From assembly GCF_019913785.1 (NCBI RefSeq), contig NZ_JAIOHK010000045.1, positions 1-55,005 of the forward strand: DNA of 55,005 nucleotides, written 5' to 3'. The notes under the pieces are model-generated. The model did no database searches and had not been told where the DNA came from. It worked only from the letters and a program-made list of their open reading frames with translations. The position numbers were made by a program, and so were the translations under genes. Numbering within the stretch: position 1 is the first letter of the stretch; the number at the start of each line of letters is the position of its first letter. The DNA is from Altibacter sp. Lineage in GTDB: Bacteria > Bacteroidota > Bacteroidia > Flavobacteriales > Flavobacteriaceae. Positions 35,130 through 42,510 of the stretch are shown one piece after another.

Positions 35130-36296
35130 TTATTTTTTAATGATTTTTCTAAGTTCTCTATTTCCAAATGTATCGTACGCTTTTAAAAAATATATTCCTT
35201 GATTCAAAGGCGACAAGTCTAAGGTAATACGGTTTGCGTTTACTTCCTCGCTGTGTACTAATTTCCCTTGAATGGAATAAATAGCTACCCTTATAACGGA
35301 ATTATGTGACCTAATATTTAAAATACCCTTGGTAGGATTAGGATAGGCATAAAATGATACAGCAACATTTTCGGAAATACCAAGATTACAATCCTCAATA
35401 AACGTTACCGAATGCCCTACTTGTGTTGTAATATAAGTAGCCAAGGGCGAACCTGCATCATCCAAACAGACCGTTTCCAGTGCCGGAAGGTCTTCAAAAT
35501 TACTGGCTTGCGCACCATCGATGAATAGCTGATCGTTATTCCCGTTTCGTAGGTTGATATAGGTAAGTACGCTATTCGATTTACAATCCAAGCGCCGTAG
35601 ATTTACATTGTTGCTTAGATCCAATTGTTGTAAATTATTTCCCCTGCAAAACAAAAAGTCAAGTAAAGGGCTTCCTGTTACATCAACAGATGCAAGCTGG
35701 TTGTTATCAAGGTTTACAATAAACAAACCGGGATTCCCGCTAAGGTCTAACGATGTAATGGCATTGCCTTGAACATATAAAAACTGTAAGGCAGGATTAT
35801 TACTTAGATCCAGCGTGTTTAAATTGCAATAGTTACATTGAAAGAAAAACAAATCTGTGTTTGCACTTAGATCCACATTCGTTATAGCGTTTTCAGAAAT
35901 TGAAAGTGTTCTCAGCAAGGGGTTTCCTGTCAAATTAACAGCAGCAATCATATTGTGGCTACTACTTACTTCCAATAGTGCACTATTGCTGCTTAGATTT
36001 AATTCAGTGATGTCATTATAGTCACAAGCCAAACCTTCAATATTGACAAAGGCTTCTATACCAGTGAGGTCGCTTATGCTACCGGGTACAGCAGATGTGC
36101 CGCTTACATCTATCGTTTCTGTAAACGCTTCAGCTTCACTCACCTGAATTTCCCCATCCATATTTGTATCTATTAATGGAATATGGTTTATCAATTTGTC
36201 TTTAAAACTCGCATCTGGTATGGATACAATCTGCGCATGAGTGGCTATAAAACTCGAAAAGAAAACAAGAAATAGGAATGGTGCAACCTGATTCAT
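35130..36296 (-). CDS. Secreted leucine-rich-repeat protein with type IX sorting domain
   Basis: This 388-residue protein has a signal peptide (about 1-21), an N-terminal stretch with an EF-hand-like loop (DTNMDGEIQVSEA) and about eight irregular leucine-rich repeats of the LDLSNNPALQFL form (about 85-255). The C-terminal Por sorting domain has YPNPTKGILNI and GIYFLKAYD. It is likely displayed on the cell surface by the type IX system, where LRR domains commonly bind other proteins or glycans. Binding target unknown. Confidence 0.85.
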   Translation of the reverse strand: MNQVAPFLFLVFFSSFIATHAQIVSIPDASFKDKLINHIPLIDTNMDGEIQVSEAEAFTETIDVSGTSAVPGSISDLTGIEAFVNIEGLACDYNDITELNLSSNSALLEVSSSHNMIAAVNLTGNPLLRTLSISENAITNVDLSANTDLFFFQCNYCNLNTLDLSNNPALQFLYVQGNAITSLDLSGNPGLFIVNLDNNQLASVDVTGSPLLDFLFCRGNNLQQLDLSNNVNLRRLDCKSNSVLTYINLRNGNNDQLFIDGAQASNFEDLPALETVCLDDAGSPLATYITTQVGHSVTFIEDCNLGISENVAVSFYAYPNPTKGILNIRSHNSVIRVAIYSIQGKLVHSEEVNANRITLDLSPLNQGIYFLKAYDTFGNRELRKIIKK

Positions 36297-36509
36297 AAAA
36301 AATAATTTAAAGACCTTTCGTCAATTATACAATGCTGAAACTGTGGTTCATGATTTACTGCTTTTTTTTATCAAAAAGGGGAGAAGATTTTTTTTATGTA
36401 ATCCTAAAGTACAATAAATAAGGAAATTGTCAAATGATTTCAAGTCGTAATTAACGAATTACGACCTTATTACATTTATTTTAAGTGTAAAGAATACGCT
36501 AAGAATAGC

Positions 36510-36797
36510 TTAAGGAGTCCACGGTACAAAGGGGCCAAGTGCAATTATGCTTCCTGCTCCATTTATATTTCCGTAGATATCGAGTCCTACATTAATTTTA
36601 TTGGAAGCCAAAAACCGAAACCTAGTTTGTAAAGGGATACCTACTGTATATTTTTTTATATAATCTGAAGTATCGGGAACTGGCATACTCAAATAAAAAT
36701 AACCAACCTCGGCAAAAACTTCCATGGAGAACCAATTGGTGGTTCCTTTTACTATGCCAAGATTTTGCGATGCGGAAATGTTGCGGAATTTAAAGAT
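36510..36797 (-). pseudogene. Fragment of an outer-membrane or secreted protein, 3' end only
   Basis: An open frame of about 95 residues runs from just after a TGA (36798-36800) to a stop at 36510. It reads naturally through IVKGTTNWFSMEVFAEVGYFYL and on to GPFVPWTP. The similarity of the segment before the first ATG (36725) in style to the part after it suggests that coding sequence once extended upstream. No good start is found. It resembles the C-terminal end of a beta-barrel or periplasmic protein. It could instead be a short gene starting at 36725 (71 residues). The parent gene cannot be identified. Confidence 0.4.
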
Positions 36798-36915
36798 TCA
36801 TCTTGTGTCTTTCATGCGAAATGGAATACTTATAGACAGGATGAACAAAATTAAACCGGGGAGAACACTACGATTCGGTTGTACCGATTATTAAATATAT
36901 AAAGAGTACACTAAA

Positions 36916-36945
36916 CAAAAATGCCGACTCGTTTCGAGTCGGCAT
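36916..36945 (-). terminator. Terminator after secG
   Basis: A perfect 11-bp stem ATGCCGACTCG/CGAGTCGGCAT with a 3-base loop, followed on the minus strand by TTTTTG. It closes the miaB-to-secG run. Confidence 0.88.
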
Positions 36946-36967
36946 ATTGTAAATTTTTTAGTATCAA

Positions 36968-37321
36968 CTAGTTGTTGTCGGCTCCCTGTGGGGTCGTTCC
37001 ATCGGCCGGAATGTCTGTAGTTGTATCTGCCGGAGGTGGAATTACATTCTCGATAGCATCTTCAAACGTATCATTTGATGCCGTTGTACCCATGATAGGA
37101 ATGTTCGACAATAGGATAAGTGCCAACATCAAGGCTGCAAGTGTCCATGTACTCTTATCTAGGAAGTCGGTTGTTTTTTTAACACCACCCAATTGCTGAG
37201 TGCCACCACCACCGAAAGACGAAGACAATCCGCCTCCTTTTGGGTTTTGAACCATCACTACTACTACGAGTAAGAAGGCTACGAAAATAATCAAGATCAA
37301 AAATATGGTAAACGTACTCAT
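36968..37321 (-). CDS. secG: Preprotein translocase subunit SecG
   Basis: This 117-residue inner-membrane subunit of the SecYEG channel has two helices (about 3-22 and 55-75). Between them lies the family loop QNPKGGGLSSSFGG (near residues 25-40). The C-terminal tail is acidic and proline-rich. Its ATG overlaps the preceding stop as ATGA, so it is coupled to the TPR-like gene. Confidence 0.94.
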   Translation of the reverse strand: MSTFTIFLILIIFVAFLLVVVVMVQNPKGGGLSSSFGGGGTQQLGGVKKTTDFLDKSTWTLAALMLALILLSNIPIMGTTASNDTFEDAIENVIPPPADTTTDIPADGTTPQGADNN

Positions 37322-38202
37322 TGTTCCTCTGTATTAATCAATTTTTTAATTGCCCGAATTTGGTCTGCAAAGAAACCACTTTTTTCGGGATATTTCAAAA
37401 TTAAAATTTTATATGCTTGTATTGCTTTCGAATAGTTCTTTTGTTGCAGGTATACCTTTGCTAATGTCTCTGTCATGAGAGCTTCGGAAGCGTGCGTATA
37501 AGGCTCGGACAAGTCTTTTTGTGCCGAAAATTGCTCCGCAGGCTTTATTTTTGGCTTCTGCTGAATGAATTTTTCGATCAATTGAAACTTTCGCGTCTGC
37601 GCAGAAATAGTTTCTTCATCATTAGATCGTTTAATAGGTGTGGCCGAAGTCAGTTTCAACCATTCGCCAAATGAATGCGTATCCGTTTTCTTGAATTCCA
37701 ACGGCTTATTCAATTCCAAAGCTGTTTCTGGCTTGTTTATCGGCTCCGTTTGTTCCTCCTTCCGAGGTTCTGCCAAATCCTTAACCGATGCTAACTTTCG
37801 TTGAAATAATTCGGGATTAAAGATGGCGTCGGCCTTTTTAAGTTCGACCTTCATTTGATTGTCCAAAGCCACACTTAGCTGTTCCGAAACATCTTCAGTT
37901 ACCACATCTAACTCCAAGATGGCCGCATCGTGTTGCTGTATTACCTGAGCAATTTCATTTTGCACAAAGCGTTCCGAAGTAATATATTCAAACAAAATAT
38001 CGCGATCTGTGGTATAGGCCGCTGTAATCTTCAAGGAGTCGTTGTACAGAAAACTCTTTTCATTTTTTAATCCCTTAAGCTGAAGTGCTCGCGCACTCTG
38101 AAAATAAGGATATTTCTCTATCACCGAAGCCAAACCGGCTACCTCCTCTTTTTTAATTTCCTGAGGATTTGCAAGCAGATATGTATAGGTAGAGGTGTTC
38201 AA
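37318..38202 (-). CDS. Tetratricopeptide-like protein of the lptE-secG region
   Basis: This 294-residue, mostly helical protein has a C-terminal TPR-like unit (LAKVYLQQKNYSKAIQAYKILILKYPEKS, residues about 240-270, quoted only to show the repeat style). The N-terminal part begins with a conserved-looking YTYLLANPQEI segment and is followed by charged linker sequence. No signal peptide is seen, so it is probably cytoplasmic. Translation appears to start at a TTG three bases after the lptE stop; the next Met is far inside. Its position between lptE and secG is, as I recall, usual in Flavobacteriia. Function unknown. Confidence 0.75.
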   Translation of the reverse strand: MNTSTYTYLLANPQEIKKEEVAGLASVIEKYPYFQSARALQLKGLKNEKSFLYNDSLKITAAYTTDRDILFEYITSERFVQNEIAQVIQQHDAAILELDVVTEDVSEQLSVALDNQMKVELKKADAIFNPELFQRKLASVKDLAEPRKEEQTEPINKPETALELNKPLEFKKTDTHSFGEWLKLTSATPIKRSNDEETISAQTRKFQLIEKFIQQKPKIKPAEQFSAQKDLSEPYTHASEALMTETLAKVYLQQKNYSKAIQAYKILILKYPEKSGFFADQIRAIKKLINTEEQ

Positions 38203-38205
38203 AAT

Positions 38206-38718
38206 TTACCAGTTTGCCAAGGATTTATTAAAAATATCTTGTGTGATCCGTTCAAAAATAACGGCTACGGCATCATCCAGCCTAGAGCCGGTAAGTTGTG
38301 TCCCTCCGGGGTAATCGTAATAGAAGGAAAAACGCTGTTCAAAATCCTTGTCTTCGTTTTGCGTATTGTAAAATCGAACATTCACACTAATGGTGAGTCG
38401 GTTTTGTGCTGCAGTACTTTGTGAAGTCGCCGTAATAGGCGCAATATAATATTGAGTGATCTCACCTTCGTAAACCAGATCGCCGTTGTTGTTCACCAGG
38501 TCTAAACTCGTCTGATTCAGTAATAAATCCTGCAATTCCTGTGTAAAATCTCGTGCAATTCCGGGCTCTACAATTGGCGCATTGTTCTGAAAATAACTTA
38601 CCTGAAAGGTCTTAGTCTTCGAATAATCTATATCGGCTCCAGTAAATGAATAATACTTGCATCCTTGTACCACATTTACGAACAACAGTAAAATAAGAAT
38701 ATTTTTAACGTATTTCAT
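38206..38718 (-). CDS. lptE: LptE-family lipoprotein (LPS assembly)
   Basis: This 170-residue outer-membrane lipoprotein (lipobox VQGC, about Cys20) carries the family opening CKYYSFTGADID and alternating strands with NNAPIVEPG. LptE plugs the LptD barrel that inserts lipopolysaccharide in the outer leaflet. Bacteroidota LptE is diverged from the E. coli protein. Its start overlaps the stop of the sigma-54 activator gene by one base (TAATG). Confidence 0.85.
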   Translation of the reverse strand: MKYVKNILILLLFVNVVQGCKYYSFTGADIDYSKTKTFQVSYFQNNAPIVEPGIARDFTQELQDLLLNQTSLDLVNNNGDLVYEGEITQYYIAPITATSQSTAAQNRLTISVNVRFYNTQNEDKDFEQRFSFYYDYPGGTQLTGSRLDDAVAVIFERITQDIFNKSLANW

Positions 38719-39992
38719 TAGAGGTTATATTGTTTTATCTTCCGGTACAGCGTTCGTTCCGAAATGCCCAACTCGTCTGCTGCATCTTTCCGTTTTCCGT
38801 GGTATTTCTCCAGTGATTTCTTAATGAGTTCTAATTCTTTTTCCTGAAGGGAAAGATTTTCTTCTTCCTCAATCTCTTCGGCAAAATCGTAATTACCTTT
38901 TTTTACTTCCGAAGGGGAGGCTGCTATACTTACTACTTCCACATCCTGTGCTTCTTGTTCTTCTTCCTCTATAATTGAAGCCAAATCCTGCTGATGGCTT
39001 TTTTCTTCGTTATAAATCTTATTGATTAGCGAAGACTGCTCTTCCTGAACCTTTGCAGCATTACCTGTCTTCATAAGCTCGAGGGTAAGCTTCTTTAAAT
39101 CGTTCACATCGCGTTGCATATCAAAAAGGACTTTGTACAAAATCTCTCGCTCGCTACTAAAGTCACTTTGCGCCTTCTTCGAAGTGATTACCGCCGGTAA
39201 ATTACTTCCTACATCAGGAAGATAATGTTTTAAGGTTTTATAGGATACCTCTCTTTCGTGTTCTAAGACCGAGATTTGCTCGGCCACGTTTCGCAGCTGA
39301 CGTATATTTCCACCCCAGCGATATTGTAATAACAGACTTACGGCATCTTCCTTTAAGCGGATCGTTGGCATTTTATACTTTTGGGCAAAGTCGGCTGCAA
39401 ACTTTCGAAATAGCAGGTGTATGTCTTCACTGCGCTTCCGTAAGGGAGGTAAATTAATTTCCACAGTACTCAATCGATAATACAGGTCTTCCCTAAACTT
39501 TCCTTTGTCAATGGCATCACCCATAATTACGTTTGTCGCTGCCACAATTCGCACATCCGTCTTCTGGCTCTTAGAAGAGCCTACCTTCAAAAATTCGCCA
39601 TTTTCCAAAACACGTAACAAACGCACCTGGGTAGGAAGTGGAAGTTCTCCTACCTCATCCAGAAAAATAGTGCCACCGTCTGCTACTTCAAAATAACCAC
39701 TACGTGTAGCCGTGGCGCCGGTAAAGGCCCCTTTTTCGTGTCCGAACAACTCACTGTCTATGGTTCCTTCAGGGATGGCGCCACAATTCACTGCTATATA
39801 TTTTCCGTGCTTCCGGTGTGATAGTGAATGGATTATCTTTGGAATACTTTCCTTTCCCACACCGCTTTCACCGGTCACCAAAACCGAAATGTCCGTAGGT
39901 GCCACCTGTACAGCTTTTTCCACGGCACGGTTTAGTTTAGGATCGTTTCCTATAATTCCGAATCGTTGTTTTACTGCTTGAATGTTTTCCAC
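38718..39992 (-). CDS. Sigma-54-dependent transcriptional activator without receiver domain
   Basis: This 424-residue protein starts almost directly with the AAA+ domain. Walker A is GESGVGKE (41-48), the sigma-54 contact loop GAFTGA is intact (88-93), and Walker B is GGTIFLDE (about 106-113). A charged linker follows (about 290-385), then a Fis-type helix-turn-helix at the end (ADELGISERTLYRKIKQ). There is no phospho-receiver, PAS or GAF domain, so activity may be set by its level, by the linker or by another protein. The start is a GTG. It lies between miaB and lptE and may act on sigma-54 promoters in this region or elsewhere. Confidence 0.93.
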   Translation of the reverse strand: MENIQAVKQRFGIIGNDPKLNRAVEKAVQVAPTDISVLVTGESGVGKESIPKIIHSLSHRKHGKYIAVNCGAIPEGTIDSELFGHEKGAFTGATATRSGYFEVADGGTIFLDEVGELPLPTQVRLLRVLENGEFLKVGSSKSQKTDVRIVAATNVIMGDAIDKGKFREDLYYRLSTVEINLPPLRKRSEDIHLLFRKFAADFAQKYKMPTIRLKEDAVSLLLQYRWGGNIRQLRNVAEQISVLEHEREVSYKTLKHYLPDVGSNLPAVITSKKAQSDFSSEREILYKVLFDMQRDVNDLKKLTLELMKTGNAAKVQEEQSSLINKIYNEEKSHQQDLASIIEEEEQEAQDVEVVSIAASPSEVKKGNYDFAEEIEEEENLSLQEKELELIKKSLEKYHGKRKDAADELGISERTLYRKIKQYNL

Positions 39993-40021
39993 TATCTTAG
40001 AAAAATTTAAATTACTATTTA

Positions 40022-41470
40022 CTAATTATTCTCACTAAATCCAATTGCGTTTCCAATTAGTGTCGCCCCGGTACAATCTTCTACCTGTACCAATACAAAA
40101 TCTCCCGGCCTATAGTGCTCTTTTGGGAAAACGGTCACGGTACTTTGCGGATTGCGACCACTCCAATGTGCATCACTCTTTTTCGATTCTTTTTCGATTA
40201 GAACCTCTACCGTTTTCCCAACAAACTGATGGGTTCGGTATGCGCTGTGTTCCAGTTGTAGGTCCACAATTTCAGTAAGTCTTTGTTTTTTAATAGCTTC
40301 GGGAATATCGTCTTCCAATTTACGGGCAGCCATGGTTCCGGGTCGTTCCGAATACTTAAACATATAGCCAAAATCGTACTTCACATACTCCATCAGACTA
40401 AGTGTGTCTCGATGGTCTTCGTCTGTTTCGGTAGGAAATCCGGTAATGATATCCTGTGAAATGCCACAGTCAGGAATGATTTCCCGAACCGCATCAATAA
40501 GTTGAATATATTCTTCCCGTGTGTGTTGACGGTTCATTTCTTTTAGAATACGAGTGCTTCCACTTTGCACCGGTAGATGAATGTGGTTACATATATTTGG
40601 ATACTTCGCCATGGTGTGGATTACATCGAGGGTCATATCCTGTGGATTCGAAGTGGAAAACCGAATGCGCATTTTTGGGTGTGCTTCGGCCACCAAGGAC
40701 AACAATTGTGAAAAATTGGTAGCAGTTGCTTTTTGCATTTCGGAAGCATTTTTAAACTCCTTCTTCAATCCGCCACCATACCAGAGATAACTATCCACAT
40801 TCTGTCCTAGCAGTGTCACTTCCTTGTATCCTTTTTCAGCTAAATCCTGTATTTCGGACAGGATGCTTTGCGGGTCACGACTGCGTTCACGTCCGCGGGT
40901 AAAAGGCACCACACAAAACGTACACATATTGTCACAACCCCTCGTAATACTTACCAAGGCGTTAATACCATTCGTGCCTAACCGTACAGGGGAAATGTCA
41001 CCATAGGTTTCTTCTTTAGACAGAATTACATTTACGGCATCACGGCCTGCTTCTATTTCCTTTACCAAATTGGGAAGATCCTTATATGCATCTGGTCCTA
41101 CGACCATATCCACGATCTTTTCTTCATCTAAGAACTTATCCTTTAAACGCTCTGCCATACAACCCAGGACACCTACCTTCATTTTTGGGTTCTTACGTTT
41201 AACCGCATTGTACTTTTCCAGACGTTTTCTAACCGATTGTTCGGCCTTATCACGAATAGAGCAGGTATTGACCAATACGAGATCTGCATCCTCCAATTTG
41301 TTGGTAGTGTTAAAACCCTCGTCGGCGAGTATGGAAGCAACAATCTCGCTGTCGCTAAAGTTCATCTGGCACCCATAACTTTCAATGTAAAGCTTCCGGG
41401 AGTTCTCTTCCTTTGGTTCTAATGTTAAAGCTTGTCCTTGCTTCTTTTCGTCTATTATTTTCTCTTCCAT
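40022..41470 (-). CDS. miaB: tRNA-2-methylthio-N6-dimethylallyladenosine synthase
   Basis: MiaB adds a methylthio group to i6A37 of tRNAs reading UNN codons, using two iron-sulfur clusters and S-adenosylmethionine. The 482-residue protein has the UPF0004 domain with Cys34 (YGCQMN), Cys70 (NTCSIR) and Cys104 (GCMAER). The radical-SAM motif is RGCDNMCTFC (Cys179, Cys183, Cys186), and a C-terminal TRAM domain follows. I start it at ATG 41470; the TTG at 41479 only adds three residues. First gene of the miaB-sigma-54 activator-lptE-TPR-secG run, with its own promoter. Confidence 0.97.
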   Translation of the reverse strand: MEEKIIDEKKQGQALTLEPKEENSRKLYIESYGCQMNFSDSEIVASILADEGFNTTNKLEDADLVLVNTCSIRDKAEQSVRKRLEKYNAVKRKNPKMKVGVLGCMAERLKDKFLDEEKIVDMVVGPDAYKDLPNLVKEIEAGRDAVNVILSKEETYGDISPVRLGTNGINALVSITRGCDNMCTFCVVPFTRGRERSRDPQSILSEIQDLAEKGYKEVTLLGQNVDSYLWYGGGLKKEFKNASEMQKATATNFSQLLSLVAEAHPKMRIRFSTSNPQDMTLDVIHTMAKYPNICNHIHLPVQSGSTRILKEMNRQHTREEYIQLIDAVREIIPDCGISQDIITGFPTETDEDHRDTLSLMEYVKYDFGYMFKYSERPGTMAARKLEDDIPEAIKKQRLTEIVDLQLEHSAYRTHQFVGKTVEVLIEKESKKSDAHWSGRNPQSTVTVFPKEHYRPGDFVLVQVEDCTGATLIGNAIGFSENN

Positions 41471-41539
41471 AAATAACAATCGTCAATCGATAGCATATTC
41501 CTATCGTCAATAATAACGCCAGTTTCTGTCCGGCAGTTG

Positions 41540-41572
41540 CAAAGATACGATTAAATTGGGGTATGTGACAAA
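41540..41572 (-). promoter_or_regulatory. Promoter of miaB
   Basis: On the minus strand, TTTG (41572-41569), a 21-base spacer, then TATCTTTG (41547-41540). Both boxes match the Bacteroidota consensus. The ATG of miaB is about 70 bases downstream. Confidence 0.7.
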
Positions 41573-41620
41573 GTGGCAGATTTCTTTTTTGTAAATTTAC
41601 AACAGCTAACTTAAAAAATC

Positions 41621-42412
41621 ATGGAACATCCTATCTTCACGAAAATTGAAAACGCAAAAAAACCGGATTTTGGTGCTATTCTTTCCAAAAGTTTTGAATT
41701 GTTTAAAAAGGTGTGGGAACAGGCCTTATATCATGTGCTCATTACACTGGCGGTAATGCTTCCGGTAATTCTATTAATTTATATTCCTTATATCCTATTT
41801 ATATTTCAAATGGGCGGCTTCGATTCGTATGGGTATTACGATGATTATGGTTTTTACAGAGAGCCTAATTTAGCGCCCTATATTCCTTTTTTAATCGTTT
41901 ATGTAATAGTCGTTTTGGTGATTATCTTTTTGGCTCAGGCCTTTGTCTTAGGAATTACCGCGCACTTCGTCAAGGTATTAAAAAAGGTGGATACCGGTTC
42001 GGCTGAAGATGTTGGGGGGTATTTTTCTCTTATTAAGGGAAATTATATGAAATTGATTCTTTTGTCATTGGCTTCCTTCGGAATTGCATTGCTGGCTACA
42101 TTGGCCTGCTATCTACCTATATTTTATGTTATGGTCCCTCTGCAATTGCTCGTTGTCTTCTATGCTTTTCACCCCGAAATGTCTGTCTCCGACTTGGTAA
42201 AGGCGAGTTTTAAATTGGGCCATAAATTTTGGTTAACGATCTTCGGACTCATAATTATCTCCTCCTTAATTGCGCAATTGGGTATCTTATTGTGTATTGT
42301 CGGGGTGTTTTTTACAGCCTATTTTGTACACATTCCTATGTATTACGTTTACAAAGATGCGCTAGGGTTTGATGATGTTCCGGAAGAAAATACTACGCAG
42401 GTCACTTCCTAA
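41621..42412 (+). CDS. Polytopic membrane protein, unknown function
   Basis: This 263-residue protein has about five or six hydrophobic helices (starting near residues 40, 90, 140, 165 and 205). A first extramembrane loop is rich in Gly, Tyr and Asp (GGFDSYGYYDDYGFY), and a short acidic tail ends it. No named family is certain; it resembles in layout the generic multi-helix proteins annotated as beta-carotene 15,15'-monooxygenase or GPDPase membrane domain in Bacteroidota, which are not true enzymes. A single gene between the miaB and topA promoters. Confidence 0.7.
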   Translation: MEHPIFTKIENAKKPDFGAILSKSFELFKKVWEQALYHVLITLAVMLPVILLIYIPYILFIFQMGGFDSYGYYDDYGFYREPNLAPYIPFLIVYVIVVLVIIFLAQAFVLGITAHFVKVLKKVDTGSAEDVGGYFSLIKGNYMKLILLSLASFGIALLATLACYLPIFYVMVPLQLLVVFYAFHPEMSVSDLVKASFKLGHKFWLTIFGLIIISSLIAQLGILLCIVGVFFTAYFVHIPMYYVYKDALGFDDVPEENTTQVTS

Positions 42413-42462
42413 AAGCATGTACATTGCGGTGTTAACAGAACCCTTATTTTCTAAGGTTCAAG

Positions 42463-42491
42463 TTGCGTATTAAAAAAAAAAGATACTTTTG
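42463..42491 (+). promoter_or_regulatory. Promoter of topA
   Basis: TTG at 42463-42465, an 18-base A-rich spacer, and TACTTTTG at 42484-42491, a full TAnnTTTG match. The implied transcript begins close to the ATG codons at 42505 and 42511. An in-frame TTG at 42463 is therefore part of the promoter, not a start. Confidence 0.65.
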
Positions 42492-42510
42492 TAGCCCAAA
42501 CTACATGAAC

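Noticed and set aside
34877-35140. Long plus-strand open frame antisense to the hypothetical lipoprotein.
   Set aside because: It is a shadow frame; the minus-strand frame has the lipoprotein signal and sensible composition.
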